Assembly (NCBI RefSeq): GCF_019039255.1 | Contig: NZ_CP077062.1 | Location: 2,790,001-2,854,000, forward strand | DNA length: 64,000 bases | From: Nocardioides panacis | Lineage (GTDB): Bacteria > Actinomycetota > Actinomycetes > Propionibacteriales > Nocardioidaceae | Direction of reading: 5' to 3' | Shown here: positions 27,794 to 37,289 of the stretch, piece by piece | How the letters are laid out: each line of letters begins with the position of its first letter | Position numbering within the stretch: position 1 is the first letter of the stretch | The notes under the pieces: model-generated | Seen by the model: only the letters and a program-made list of their open reading frames with translations | The model's database searches: none | Told to the model about the DNA's origin: nothing | Made by a program: the position numbers and the translations under genes

Positions 27794-29452
27794 CTACTTG
27801 AGGGCGGCGGCCAGGCCGGCGCGGGTGGCGCGGTAGGCCTCCACCTCGGCCTCGACGGGCTCGACGACCAGCCGCTCGGTGACCTCGCCGATCGCGGCCC
27901 GCAGCCGCCGGTCGGCCGAGCGCGCCTTGGACCGGGCGGACAGGCCGACCACGGCCTTGCACACCAGGCCGAGCAGGATCCCGAGCGCGACCCCGCCGAG
28001 CAGCAGCAGGGTGGGCAGCGGCAGGCCGCCGGCCGAGTCGGGGGCGGACGGCACGGAGAGCTGGAGGTACCCCAGCACCGCGAGCCCGAGCAGCCACAGC
28101 CCGCCGACCAGGGCCGCGAGCATCAGCAGCCACTGCAGGACCCGCACCAGCCGCCACCACAGCGGCGTCCGGGCCACGCCGAGGTCGGTGGAGGAGACCG
28201 CCTTGTCCAGGGCGTCGTTGAGGTCGGGCAGCCGCGAGACGGAGGCGCGTCGCACCGCGTCGGCCCACGGCTGCGAGAGCTCGGCGCCGACGTCGTCGGC
28301 GACCGACCGCACCGCGGTGTCGACCCGGGCGCGCTGCACCCGGCTGGCCTCCGGGACCGAGGCGCGGGCGCTGCCGGTGAGCTCCTTGCCGCCGGAGCCG
28401 AGGTCGAGGTGCAGCCGCTTGAGCGGGTCGGGCTTGAACCGGCTGAGCCAGGCGGTCACCGGCCAGCCGGTCGCCTGGGAGGCGCGTCGCCGGGTGGACT
28501 TCTCGACCGCCTCGACCACCGTCGGCACGCCGGCCGCGTCCGCGAACGCGTCGACGAGCTCGCTCTTGCGCGCCCGGGCCAGGTCGCCGGGCTTGGCGTC
28601 GCCGTTGGCCTGCTGCATCCGCTGCGCGACCGACGCCACGTCGGCCATCAGCCGGGTCCTCACGGCCTTCTTCTCGCCGACCTGCTGGGCGATCGCCCGC
28701 TTGAGGTCGGGGATGCCGTCGCCGTGCCGGGCGGAGGTGGCGATCACCTTCACGGTCCCGAGGCCGTCCTCGGCGAGCAGCCGCTCGAGGTCGGCGACCA
28801 TCGCCGGGCGCCGGGCCTCGGGCACGGTGTCGATGTGGTTGAGCACCACCAGCATGATGTCGCGGTGCGAGGCGAGCGGCTTGAGGTAGCGGTCGTGGAT
28901 CGCCGCGTCGGCGTACTTCTGCGGGTCGAGCACCCACACGAGCAGGTCGGCCAGCTTGACCAGCCGGTCCACCTCGACGTGGTGGGCGACCTCGGTCGAG
29001 TCGTGGTCGGGCAGGTCCAGCAGCACCAGCCCGTTGAGCCCACGGTCCTCGCGCGGCTCGTCGAGCATGCTGTCGCGCATCACCTGGTGACGCTTGGGGA
29101 CGCCCAGCCAGTCGAGCAGCTCCGCGGCCCCGTCGGCACCCCAGGCGCACGCCATCGTCCACGACGTGGTCGGGCGGCGCACGCCGATGGCGGCGAGCTC
29201 CAGCCCGGTGACGGCGTTGAACGTCGAGGACTTGCCCGACCCGGTCGCGCCGGCCAGCGCGACGACCGTGTGGTCGCCGGACAGCCGGAGCCGGGCACCG
29301 GCGCGCTCGGCGACCGCGGCGGCCTCGTCGACCAGCGCGTCGTCGAGGCGTCCCCGGGCGGAGCGGGCCGCCTCGTCCAGGCCGTCGATGCGGTCCACCA
29401 CGTCCGAGCGCCTGCCCACGAGCTTCTTGGCCCCTTCCACCAGCGCGGTCAC
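27794..29452 (-). CDS. Dynamin-like membrane GTPase (second of pair)
   Basis: A 552-residue GTPase. G1 is GATGSGKSST near residue 70, G3 is DLPDHDS near 147, and G4 is LNHIDTV near 205, so the nucleotide site is complete. Two hydrophobic helices near the C-terminus (LQWLLMLAALVGGLWLLGLA and LPTLLLLGGVALGILLGLVC) are separated by a short Pro/Ser-rich loop, followed by a coiled-coil-like tail. The GTG start overlaps the stop of the upstream GTPase by 4 nt. The pair resembles actinobacterial DynA/DynB-type dynamin-like proteins that act on membranes at division, which is inference from architecture. Confidence 0.8.
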   Translation of the reverse strand: MTALVEGAKKLVGRRSDVVDRIDGLDEAARSARGRLDDALVDEAAAVAERAGARLRLSGDHTVVALAGATGSGKSSTFNAVTGLELAAIGVRRPTTSWTMACAWGADGAAELLDWLGVPKRHQVMRDSMLDEPREDRGLNGLVLLDLPDHDSTEVAHHVEVDRLVKLADLLVWVLDPQKYADAAIHDRYLKPLASHRDIMLVVLNHIDTVPEARRPAMVADLERLLAEDGLGTVKVIATSARHGDGIPDLKRAIAQQVGEKKAVRTRLMADVASVAQRMQQANGDAKPGDLARARKSELVDAFADAAGVPTVVEAVEKSTRRRASQATGWPVTAWLSRFKPDPLKRLHLDLGSGGKELTGSARASVPEASRVQRARVDTAVRSVADDVGAELSQPWADAVRRASVSRLPDLNDALDKAVSSTDLGVARTPLWWRLVRVLQWLLMLAALVGGLWLLGLAVLGYLQLSVPSAPDSAGGLPLPTLLLLGGVALGILLGLVCKAVVGLSARSKARSADRRLRAAIGEVTERLVVEPVEAEVEAYRATRAGLAAALK

Positions 29453-31224
29453 GCGGAGTCGCCGGTGCCGTGCAGCGTGCCGGGTCCCTTGTCGGCGAAC
29501 CGCAGGTCGTCGACCCGCCGGGACACCTCACGCAGCCGGTCCACGTCGCCCTCCTCGATGCCCAGGTCGTCGAGGACCGTGACGAAGCGGGCCCGCTCGG
29601 CGTCCATCAGGGCGGTGACCCGTTCGTTCAGGTCCTCGCGGGCGGCGGCGGCCAGCCGGCGGACGGCCTGGTCGCCGAACACCGCCTCCAGGAGCTTCTG
29701 CCCGACCACGGCGCTGCCGCCGGCGATGCCGACCTCGGCACCGGAGACGCCGGCGGTGTGCGCGAAGACCACCACCATCAGCGCGACCGAGAGACCGTTG
29801 ACCCCGAAGGCCAGGAACCGCGCGGTGGAGCGCTTCTCGGCGCCCTCCGAGCGCACCATCTCCAGCACGCCGTGCTGCCAGTCGCGCACCGACCGCTCGG
29901 CGCGGACCCGGAAGTCGCGGGAGGCGCGGCCCAGCTCGCGACCGGAGTCCTCGGCGAGGTGCTGCCCCGCGGTCACCGAGCGCCAGGAGGCCTCGGCCCG
30001 CTCGGCGGCGCTCTCGGCGTGCTCCAGGATCAGGGTCTCCAGGCCGGACTCGACGGCGACGGTCACCCGCTCGGCCTGCATCGGCTTGCCGCGCACCCAG
30101 CCGACGACCCGGTCCCGCAGCCAACCGACCTTGGTCTCCAGCGAGCGCAGCAGCTCGCCGGTGCCGACGAACTCCTGCCAGCGGGCCAGCACCTCGCCGC
30201 GCAGCAGGGTGCCGTCCGCCGACGCGTCGTCGATCCGGGCGATCGCCTCGTCGTAGGCGCGGTGCACGTCCTCGCGCAGCCGGCGCTCCATCACGAGCTG
30301 CTCGGCAGCCGCGTCGGCGATGTCGTGGGTACGCCGCGACACGGACCGCACGGCCCCGTCGAGGGTCTTCTTCACCACCGCCGCCCGTGCCGAGGAGTCG
30401 GAGGCGAGCCCGTCGAGCCAGCCGCGGATCTCCGCCACCTCCGCGGCGGGGAGCAGGCCGTCGTCGTCGACGGTGCCCTCGGTGACCGCGAACAGCGGGG
30501 AGTCGCGCAGGCCGCGGGAGGTGAGCATCCGGGCGAGGTGGCCGCTGACCTCCTCGACGGCCTCGGGGGCGGTGCGGTCGAGCACGATCGCCACCGCGGT
30601 GCTCCGCTCCGCGGCCGCCTTGAGGTAGTCCCACGGCACCTGGTCGGCGTAGCGCGCGGCCGACGTCACGAACAGCCAGAGGTCCGCGGCGGCGAGCAGC
30701 TCGGCCGCGAGCGTGCGGTTGCGCTCCTCCACCGAGTCGATGTCGGGGGCGTCCAGGATGGCCAGGCCCTCCGGGACGCTGTCGGCGGCGACCAGCTGCA
30801 GGGCGCCGGGGTCACCGGTCGCCCCGGTGGTGCGGGCCAGCCCCGGCAGGATCCGCTCCTTGTCGAACCAGTCGACGTCGGCCGGGTTGTGCACCAGCAC
30901 CGGCGAGCGGGTCGTCGGGCGCAACACGCCGGGCTCGGTGACGCGGCGGCCGACCAGCGAGTTCACCAGGGTGGACTTGCCGGCGCCGGTCGAGCCGCCG
31001 ACCACGGTCAGCAGCGGGGCCTCGATCTGGATCAGCCGCGGCAGGACGTAGTCCTCGAGCTGGTCGACCATCGCGCGCCGCATCACGCGGTGCTCCTCGG
31101 CCCCGGGGACGTCGAGCGGCAGCGCGACCCCGTCGAGGGCGGCGCGCAGCCGGATCAGCGCGGCCACCATGTCGGTGGTCGCCACGGAGTCGACGTGGCC
31201 GGAGGGGGTCACCGGGGCGGTCAC
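29449..31224 (-). CDS. Dynamin-like GTPase (first of pair)
   Basis: A 591-residue protein. G1 is GGSTGAGKSTLVNSL near residue 78, a switch-I Thr lies in LRPTTRSPVL, G3 is DAPDIDSVEERN near 143. The G4 NKxD is degenerate (VLDRTAPE), so nucleotide specificity may be relaxed. A hydrophobic segment (LAFGVNGLSVALMVVVFAHT) lies near residue 460 between long helical stretches, as in dynamin-like proteins. GTG start at 31224 overlaps the prsW stop by 4 nt and its own end overlaps the next GTPase, so all three are coupled. Confidence 0.8.
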   Translation of the reverse strand: MTAPVTPSGHVDSVATTDMVAALIRLRAALDGVALPLDVPGAEEHRVMRRAMVDQLEDYVLPRLIQIEAPLLTVVGGSTGAGKSTLVNSLVGRRVTEPGVLRPTTRSPVLVHNPADVDWFDKERILPGLARTTGATGDPGALQLVAADSVPEGLAILDAPDIDSVEERNRTLAAELLAAADLWLFVTSAARYADQVPWDYLKAAAERSTAVAIVLDRTAPEAVEEVSGHLARMLTSRGLRDSPLFAVTEGTVDDDGLLPAAEVAEIRGWLDGLASDSSARAAVVKKTLDGAVRSVSRRTHDIADAAAEQLVMERRLREDVHRAYDEAIARIDDASADGTLLRGEVLARWQEFVGTGELLRSLETKVGWLRDRVVGWVRGKPMQAERVTVAVESGLETLILEHAESAAERAEASWRSVTAGQHLAEDSGRELGRASRDFRVRAERSVRDWQHGVLEMVRSEGAEKRSTARFLAFGVNGLSVALMVVVFAHTAGVSGAEVGIAGGSAVVGQKLLEAVFGDQAVRRLAAAAREDLNERVTALMDAERARFVTVLDDLGIEEGDVDRLREVSRRVDDLRFADKGPGTLHGTGDSA

Positions 31225-32465
31225 CGGCCACCGTCCCACTGCACGGCGGCCGGGAAGGCGGGCACCGGCGCCGCGTGCGGGAACTGGACGTAGGGCCGCA
31301 GGGCGTGCAGCCGCTGGACCATCGCGGTGCCGCGCTCGGCGAAGTCCGCCGGCGCGGTGCCGCGCAGGTAGCGGTCGTGCAGGAAGCCGAGCTCGATGGC
31401 CTGCTGCTGGTACTCGCGCATCACCCGCTCGGCGACCGGGCCGCCGTAGGCGCGCGCCCCGCGACGGCTCGCCCGGCGGGCCGAGAGCCGCACCAGCCAG
31501 GGCACCTCGGCGGCGCCGATCAGCCCGCGCCGGGCGCAGTCGGACAGCGAGCGGGTGAGCATCCGGCCCTCCCGGTTGCGGGCCCACACGGCGAAGCCGA
31601 CGAGCAGCAGGAACGCCGGCACCATCGCCAGCACGTAGGTGAGCACGAACGTGCCGCCGCCCCCGAAGAACGCGGACGCGTTCCAGGTGGCGTGGGCGAC
31701 GACGGCGGCGACGTACCCCAGGAGCGGCGCGAGGACCCGCCAGCCCTTGTGCCTGGTGACGACGGCGAAGCCCACGCCGAGCCCGATGAAGGCGGTGAAG
31801 AGCGGGTGCGCGAACGGGCTGAAGATGCCGCGTACGACGAACAGGCCGGTCGCCGAGCCGAGGCCGCCGTCCTGTCCCTCGCCGCCCATGTAGGCGCCGC
31901 CGAGGTAGAGGATGTTCTCGGTGAACGCGAAGCCCACGCCGACCAGCCCGGCGTAGACGATCCCGTCGAGGACCCCGTCGATGACCCGCCGGCGGAACCA
32001 CAGCAGCAGCAGGATGAACAGTCCCTTGGCGCCCTCCTCGGTGACCGGCGCGACGATCGCGGCCGACCAGTCGTCGGGGGTGCCGAGCACGATCTGGTCC
32101 AGGGACTGCAGCACCAGCGCGGCGGCGGTCGCCACCACGGCGCCCCAGAAGAACGCGAGCACCAGGAGCCGCACCGGCTCGGGCTCGTAGCGGTCCAGCC
32201 ACAGGAAGGACGCGATCACCGGTCCGACGGGCAGCGCGGCGAGCACCACCCCGACCGCGAGGGCACCGGGTGCGTTCGCGAGCACGAGGACCAGGCACAT
32301 CACCCCGGCGCCGAGCAGCATCAGGACCGAGACGACGACGGTGAACACGGCGCAGCCCCGCCGACGGGGGCGGCGCAGCAGGTCCGGGGGCACGGCCGCG
32401 GGCGCGACGGCAGCCGGGCCCGGTCCGCCGGACTGCTTGCTGGTGTGCTGACCCGAGCCGTTCAC
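31221..32465 (-). CDS. PrsW-family intramembrane metalloprotease
   Basis: A 414-residue membrane protein of the PrsW/CPBP-like group (site-1 type protease for anti-sigma factors in Bacillus). At least eight hydrophobic helices. The proteolytic motifs are in order: VTEEGAKG (EExxK), FAFTENILY, HPLFTAFIG and HATWNAS, supplying Glu and His ligands. The cytoplasmic N-terminus is Pro/Ala-rich. GTG 32465 is chosen because TAGGCT (32473-32478, minus) lies 7 bases before it. First gene of a three-gene chain with two dynamin-like GTPases. Substrate unknown; no anti-sigma gene is adjacent. Confidence 0.88.
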   Translation of the reverse strand: MNGSGQHTSKQSGGPGPAAVAPAAVPPDLLRRPRRRGCAVFTVVVSVLMLLGAGVMCLVLVLANAPGALAVGVVLAALPVGPVIASFLWLDRYEPEPVRLLVLAFFWGAVVATAAALVLQSLDQIVLGTPDDWSAAIVAPVTEEGAKGLFILLLLWFRRRVIDGVLDGIVYAGLVGVGFAFTENILYLGGAYMGGEGQDGGLGSATGLFVVRGIFSPFAHPLFTAFIGLGVGFAVVTRHKGWRVLAPLLGYVAAVVAHATWNASAFFGGGGTFVLTYVLAMVPAFLLLVGFAVWARNREGRMLTRSLSDCARRGLIGAAEVPWLVRLSARRASRRGARAYGGPVAERVMREYQQQAIELGFLHDRYLRGTAPADFAERGTAMVQRLHALRPYVQFPHAAPVPAFPAAVQWDGGR

Positions 32466-32535
32466 AGGCGCCAGCCTAACGGGGCGGCGCACCTGCACCG
32501 TCCCGCGAGGGTGCCTGCGTCGTACAGTGGGCGCC

Positions 32536-33948
32536 GTGAACGAGCAGCCGAAGACCACCCTGACCACGGAGTCGCACGACCAGGGCGTGCCCGAGGCCTA
32601 CGCCGCCTTCATGCGTGAGGGGTGGGGCGAGCGTGAGCTGCACCTCCCCCGTCACCCCGTGGCCGACTGGTCCGCACGTCGTCGCCAGGCCCTGGCCGAC
32701 GCCTTCCCGGGCGAGCGGCTGGTCGTCCCGGCGGGCCAGTTCAAGGTCCGCGCCAACGACACCGACTACCGGTTCCGCGCCGACACCGCGCACGTGCACC
32801 TGACCGGCAACCAGACCAGCGACGCGGTCCTGGTGGTGGAGGACGGCGAGTCGGTGCTCTACGCCCGGCCGCGCTCGTCGAGGCAGACCGACGAGTTCTT
32901 CCGCGACCGCCGGTACGGCGAGCTGTGGGCCGGCCGTCGCCCCTCCCTCAAGGAGATCTCCGACTCGCTCGGCTTCGAGGTCCGCCACCTCGAGGAGCTC
33001 GAGGCCCGCCTCGGCACCTCCGCCAAGACCCGCGTGCTCCGCGACGTCGACCCGTACGTCGACCAGGCGGTGCCCGGCGACGGCGCCCGCGACCACGACT
33101 TCGCCCGGGTGCTCTCCGAGATGCGGCTGGTCAAGGACGCCTGGGAGCTCGAGCAGCTGCAGGAGGCCTGCGACATCACCGCGCTCGGCTTCTCCGACAG
33201 CGTCCGCGAGTGGGACAACGTCCTGGAGCACGGCGAGCGTTGGCTCGAGGGCACGTTCTTCCGCCGGGCCCGCACGATGGGCAACGACCTCGGCTACGAC
33301 TCGATCGTGGCCGGCGGGAGCCACGCCACGACGCTGCACTGGACCGAGAACAGCGGCCCGGTCACCCCCGGCCAGCTCCTGCTGCTCGACATGGGCGTCG
33401 AGGGCAACAACCTCTACACCGCCGACGTCACGCGCACGCTGCCCGTGGACGGCACGTTCACCACGCTGCAGCGCGACCTCTACACGCTGGTGCTGACCGC
33501 CCAGCAGGCCGGCATCGACACCATCCGGCCGGGCGCCGACTTCCAGGCGCCGCACGACGCCGCGATGCACGTCATCGCCCACGGGCTCGAGGACCTCGGT
33601 CTGCTGCCGGTCTCCGCCGAGGAGGCGCTCGCCCCCGACAGCAAGGTCTACACCCGCTGGACGCTGCACTCGACGAGCCACATGCTCGGCCTCGACGTGC
33701 ACGACTGCGCGGCCGCGGCCCCCGAGCGCTACAAGAACGGCGAGCTCGCCGCGGGCATGGTGCTCACCGTCGAGCCGGGCCTGTACTTCCAGGAGGACGA
33801 CCTGCTGGTGCCCGAGGAGCTGCGCGGCATCGGCATCCGCATCGAGGACGACATCGCGGTCACCGACGACGGCTGGACCAACCTGTCCGCGTCGCTGCCC
33901 CGTGAGCCGGACGCCCTCGAGGCGTGGATGGCCGACCTGCGCGGCTGA
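32536..33948 (+). CDS. pepP: Xaa-Pro aminopeptidase (aminopeptidase P)
   Basis: A 470-residue M24 metallopeptidase that removes N-terminal residues preceding proline. N-terminal creatinase-like domain about 1-190, catalytic pita-bread domain after. Metal ligands are in LLLLDMGVEGNNLYTADVTR (two Asp), HSTSHMLGLDVHDC (His), VEPGLYF (Glu) and GIRIEDDIAV (Glu), all present. TACAGT (32523-32528) lies 7 bases before GTG 32536, a leaderless promoter; an upstream GTG at 32527 falls inside that promoter. Divergent from prsW. Confidence 0.95.
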   Translation: MNEQPKTTLTTESHDQGVPEAYAAFMREGWGERELHLPRHPVADWSARRRQALADAFPGERLVVPAGQFKVRANDTDYRFRADTAHVHLTGNQTSDAVLVVEDGESVLYARPRSSRQTDEFFRDRRYGELWAGRRPSLKEISDSLGFEVRHLEELEARLGTSAKTRVLRDVDPYVDQAVPGDGARDHDFARVLSEMRLVKDAWELEQLQEACDITALGFSDSVREWDNVLEHGERWLEGTFFRRARTMGNDLGYDSIVAGGSHATTLHWTENSGPVTPGQLLLLDMGVEGNNLYTADVTRTLPVDGTFTTLQRDLYTLVLTAQQAGIDTIRPGADFQAPHDAAMHVIAHGLEDLGLLPVSAEEALAPDSKVYTRWTLHSTSHMLGLDVHDCAAAAPERYKNGELAAGMVLTVEPGLYFQEDDLLVPEELRGIGIRIEDDIAVTDDGWTNLSASLPREPDALEAWMADLRG

Positions 33949-33968
33949 CCCCCCGGCGGCGGGTCAGC
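33944..33968. terminator. Small hairpin spanning both stop codons of pepP and dppDF
   Basis: GCTGACCC at 33944-33951 and its complement at 33961-33968 with a 9-base loop; it includes both TGA stops of the convergent genes. Confidence 0.5.
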
Positions 33969-35592
33969 CGACGAGCCCCGCGGTCCTCTTCTCGCGCCGC
34001 GCCCGCTGCTGCTGCGGGTCGGCCACGGGGGCTGCCGCGAGCAGCCCGGCGGTGTAGGGGTGCTCGGGACGGTGCAGGACCTGGGCGGTCTCGCCGTGCT
34101 CGACGATCACCCCCTCGTGCATCACCGCGACGCGGTCGGCCACCGCGCCCACGACCGCGAGGTCGTGGGTGATGAACAGGCAGGCGAAGCCGAGCTCGTC
34201 CTGCAGCCGGCCCAGGAGCGCGAGCACGCGGGCCTGCACGGAGACGTCGAGCGCGCTGGTCGGCTCGTCGGCCACGACCAGCCGGGGGCGCAGCACCAGC
34301 GCCCGGGCGATCGCGACGCGCTGCCGCTGGCCGCCGGACAGCTGGTGCGGGAACCGGGTCGCGAAGCCGGGGTCCAGGTCGACCGACGAGAGCACCTCGG
34401 CGACCCGGGCCCGGGCAGCCGCGCCCGGCACGGACGCCAGCCGCAGGGGCTCGGCGATCGAGCGGCCGACGGGGTGCCGGGGGTTGAGCGAGGAGCTGGG
34501 GTCCTGGAAGACGATGCCGACCTCGCGCAGCAGGGTGCGCCGCCGGGCTCGTGACGAGGTCGTGAGGTCCGTGCCGCCGAGCGTGGCGCGCCCCTCGGTC
34601 GGTCGCACCAGCCCGGTCAGCGCGCGGCCGAGCGTGGACTTCCCCGACCCGGACTCCCCCACCAGGCCCAGCGTCTCGCCCTGCCGGAGCGAGAGGTCGA
34701 CGCCGCGGACGGCGTGCACGGCGCCGGGGCCGCGCCCGTAGCGGACACCGACCTGCTCGAGCCGGACGACCTCCCGCGCGTCGGGACGGCCCGCGGCGCT
34801 CCGGTCCTCGGGCAGCGCCGGCACCGCTGCGAGCAGGGTGCGGGTGTACGCCTCGCGCGGCGCGCCCAGCACCTCCTCGACCGGGCCCCGCTCGACGACC
34901 CGGCCGTCGTGCATCACCGCCACGTCGTCGGCGAGGTCGGCGACCACGCCCATGTCGTGGGTGATCAGCAGCACCGCCGTCCCTCGCGCGGCCAGGCCGC
35001 GGAGCAGGTCGAGGATGCCGGCCTGCACGGTGACGTCGAGCGCGGTGGTCGGCTCGTCCGCGATCAGCAGCTCGGGCTCGCACCCGGTCGCCATCGCGAT
35101 CATCGCCCGTTGCAGCTGGCCACCCGAGAGCTCGTGCGGGTACGACGCGGCGACCCGCTCGGGCGCGTCGAGGCCGACCGAGGCGAGCAGCTCCCGCACG
35201 GTGCCCGCGCTGCCGCCCCGGGCCCGGCCGTGCGCCTGCAGGGCCTCCTCGATCTGCCGCCCGATCCGGTGCACGGGGTTCCAGGCCGACATCGGCTCCT
35301 GGAACACCGTGCCGACCCGAGCCCCGCGCACCGCCCGGAGCGCGGCGTCGTCCACGGTGAGCAGGTCGTCGTCCCCCAGCAGCACCCGGCCGCCGACCCG
35401 CACGTCCGGCGGGTGCAGCCGCAGCACCGACTGGGCCGTGACCGACTTGCCGGAGCCGGACTCCCCCACGAGTGCGAGGACACGCCCGCGTCGTACGTCG
35501 AGGTCGATGCCGTGCACGACCTCCCGCGGGCCGGCCCGGTCCGGGAAGGCGACCGTCAGCCCACGGATCCGCAGGAGAGCCGGTGCGGTCAC
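33964..35592 (-). CDS. Peptide ABC transporter ATPase, fused DppD-DppF type
   Basis: A 542-residue protein with two complete oligopeptide-type ABC cassettes. First: Walker A GESGSGKSV near 43, signature LSGGQLQRAM, Walker B LLIADEPTTALD. Second (from about residue 285): GESGSGKST, LSGGQRQRVAIARAL, LVVADEPTSALD. Each ends with the Pro-rich HPYTAGLL/EAYTRTLL tail of the OppD/F family. GTG start overlaps the binding-protein stop by 4 nt. It energises the permease of the same operon in a cytoplasmic complex. Confidence 0.95.
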   Translation of the reverse strand: MTAPALLRIRGLTVAFPDRAGPREVVHGIDLDVRRGRVLALVGESGSGKSVTAQSVLRLHPPDVRVGGRVLLGDDDLLTVDDAALRAVRGARVGTVFQEPMSAWNPVHRIGRQIEEALQAHGRARGGSAGTVRELLASVGLDAPERVAASYPHELSGGQLQRAMIAMATGCEPELLIADEPTTALDVTVQAGILDLLRGLAARGTAVLLITHDMGVVADLADDVAVMHDGRVVERGPVEEVLGAPREAYTRTLLAAVPALPEDRSAAGRPDAREVVRLEQVGVRYGRGPGAVHAVRGVDLSLRQGETLGLVGESGSGKSTLGRALTGLVRPTEGRATLGGTDLTTSSRARRRTLLREVGIVFQDPSSSLNPRHPVGRSIAEPLRLASVPGAAARARVAEVLSSVDLDPGFATRFPHQLSGGQRQRVAIARALVLRPRLVVADEPTSALDVSVQARVLALLGRLQDELGFACLFITHDLAVVGAVADRVAVMHEGVIVEHGETAQVLHRPEHPYTAGLLAAAPVADPQQQRARREKRTAGLVG

Positions 35593-37250
35593 TTCGAGAT
35601 CGAGACGCGCAGGTAGTTCGGGTAGTTGGGGAACCCGGACACGTCGAAGTTCTGCACGCCGGAGCCCCGCAGGAACGCGTTGCGCGCGTAGAGCAGGGGC
35701 ACGACGGGCGCGTCCTGCATGATCCGCCGGTCGGCCTGCGCCCAGGTGCGCTGCGCCACCGACGGGTCCACCTCGCCGGTCGCCCTGGCGATCAGGGCGT
35801 CGACCTGCGGGACGGAGTAGCGCGAGAGGTTGAAGTTCCCGCCACCGATCTGGTTGGAGGCGAACAGCGGGGAGATGTTGCCGTTCGCACTGGGGAAGTC
35901 GGGCTGCCAGCTGCCGACGGTGAGGTCGTAGTCGCCCTTGTCGTCGGTGATCGCGTCGTAGTAGACGTTGACGTCCTTGGGCTCGATCTTCACGGTGATG
36001 CCGGCGCGCTGGAGGCCCTGCTGGATCGCCTCGGCCTTGGCGACCGACCCGGTGTCGTTGGCGGTCACCAGGGTGAGCTGCAGGTTCTCGGCCCCCGCTG
36101 CCGCGAGCAGCGACTTGGCCTTCGCGACGTCACCGGTCTCGTCGGCCGGGTAGAGGTCGTAGTCCTGACGGCCGGGGATACCGGGCGTGATCAGGGTGCT
36201 GGCGATCTCGCCGCCCTGCGAGCCGCCGGTCGCGAGCTGGAACGCCCGCTTGTCCACGGCGTACTCGATGGCCCGGCGGACCCGGACGTCCTTGAGTCCC
36301 GGGCGCCGGTTGTTGAGCGCGAGGTACTGCAGCGCGCCGGGCTTCGACAGCGCGAGCCGGGCCTTGGCGCCGGGGTTGCTGGTGATCTGCTTGAGCTGCG
36401 CGGGCGGCACGAACCCGGCCCCGAACGCGTTCTTGGCGTCCCCGGAGTCGGCGATCAGCTGCTGGGCCGCGACGGTGTCCTCCTGGCTGAGCTTGAACAC
36501 GACCGTGTCGGGCCCACCGGTGCGGATCTCGTCGGTCTCCCTGCTCCACTCCGGGTTGCGGACCAGGGTGACCGCGGTGCCGGGCTTGCTGCTCTTGACC
36601 TCGTAGGGCCCCGAGGCGACCGGGTCGTTGCCGTAGGTGGCCGGCTTGGTGTCGGCCGACTTCGGGACCGGCGCGAACGCGGGCATCGACGCGATCCAGG
36701 GCCAGTCGCCGTACGCCGTGCCGAGCTTGAACACGATCGTGCGGTCGTCGGGCGTCTCGACGGAGGAGAGCTCCTTGCCGTCGTACGGGCCGGTGTACTT
36801 GTCGCCGCCGACCAGCAGCGTCTTGTGGTAGCCGAGGCCGCCGGAGAGCTCGGGCGCGAAGGACCGCTCGAGGCCGTACTTGATGTCGGCCGAGGTGATC
36901 GGCGAGCCGTCGGAGAACTTCAGGCCGGGCTTCAGGGTGTAGGTCCAGGTGCGGCCGCCGTCGCTGGCCCGGCCGGTGTCGGTCGCGAGGTCCGGGACGA
37001 CCCGCGGCTCCTGGCCGGGCCGGATGTCCCAGGTGGTGAGCCGCCGGTGGACCAGGCCCTGCGAGGTGATGGCCAGGCTCTGGCTCTTCGCGGGGTCGAA
37101 GCTCTGCTCGTCGGCCGAGCTGTAGATGGTGAGAGTCCCGCCCTTGTGGAAGCCGGACGACGACGACTCCTGGGGGGAGTTGGCGTTGCAGGCCGTCGTG
37201 GTCAGGGCGAGGGCAGCCGTGGCCACGAGGGCACGGAGGGTGCGGTTCAC
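35589..37250 (-). CDS. Peptide ABC transporter substrate-binding lipoprotein
   Basis: A 553-residue SBP family 5 (DppA/OppA) lipoprotein. The signal LRALVATAALALTTTAC ends in the lipobox TTAC, whose Cys is lipidated, anchoring it outside the membrane. The mature part has the SBP_bac_5 features: GGTLTIYSSADEQSFDPAKS, TWTYTLKPGLKFSDGSPITS and DVRVRRAIEYAVDK. GTG start behind AGAGAGGAAC. It probably binds peptides or nickel-type ligands; peptides are favoured by the DppDF type. 39 bases separate it from the permease gene. Confidence 0.95.
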   Translation of the reverse strand: MNRTLRALVATAALALTTTACNANSPQESSSSGFHKGGTLTIYSSADEQSFDPAKSQSLAITSQGLVHRRLTTWDIRPGQEPRVVPDLATDTGRASDGGRTWTYTLKPGLKFSDGSPITSADIKYGLERSFAPELSGGLGYHKTLLVGGDKYTGPYDGKELSSVETPDDRTIVFKLGTAYGDWPWIASMPAFAPVPKSADTKPATYGNDPVASGPYEVKSSKPGTAVTLVRNPEWSRETDEIRTGGPDTVVFKLSQEDTVAAQQLIADSGDAKNAFGAGFVPPAQLKQITSNPGAKARLALSKPGALQYLALNNRRPGLKDVRVRRAIEYAVDKRAFQLATGGSQGGEIASTLITPGIPGRQDYDLYPADETGDVAKAKSLLAAAGAENLQLTLVTANDTGSVAKAEAIQQGLQRAGITVKIEPKDVNVYYDAITDDKGDYDLTVGSWQPDFPSANGNISPLFASNQIGGGNFNLSRYSVPQVDALIARATGEVDPSVAQRTWAQADRRIMQDAPVVPLLYARNAFLRGSGVQNFDVSGFPNYPNYLRVSISK

Positions 37251-37289
37251 GAGGTTCCTCTCTGGTGGTGCTTCGGATGGTGGGCGGCG

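Noticed and set aside
33964-35592. Antibiotic resistance or drug-efflux ABC protein
   Set aside because: The two cassettes carry oligopeptide-type motifs and the operon holds a peptide-binding lipoprotein and two Dpp permeases.
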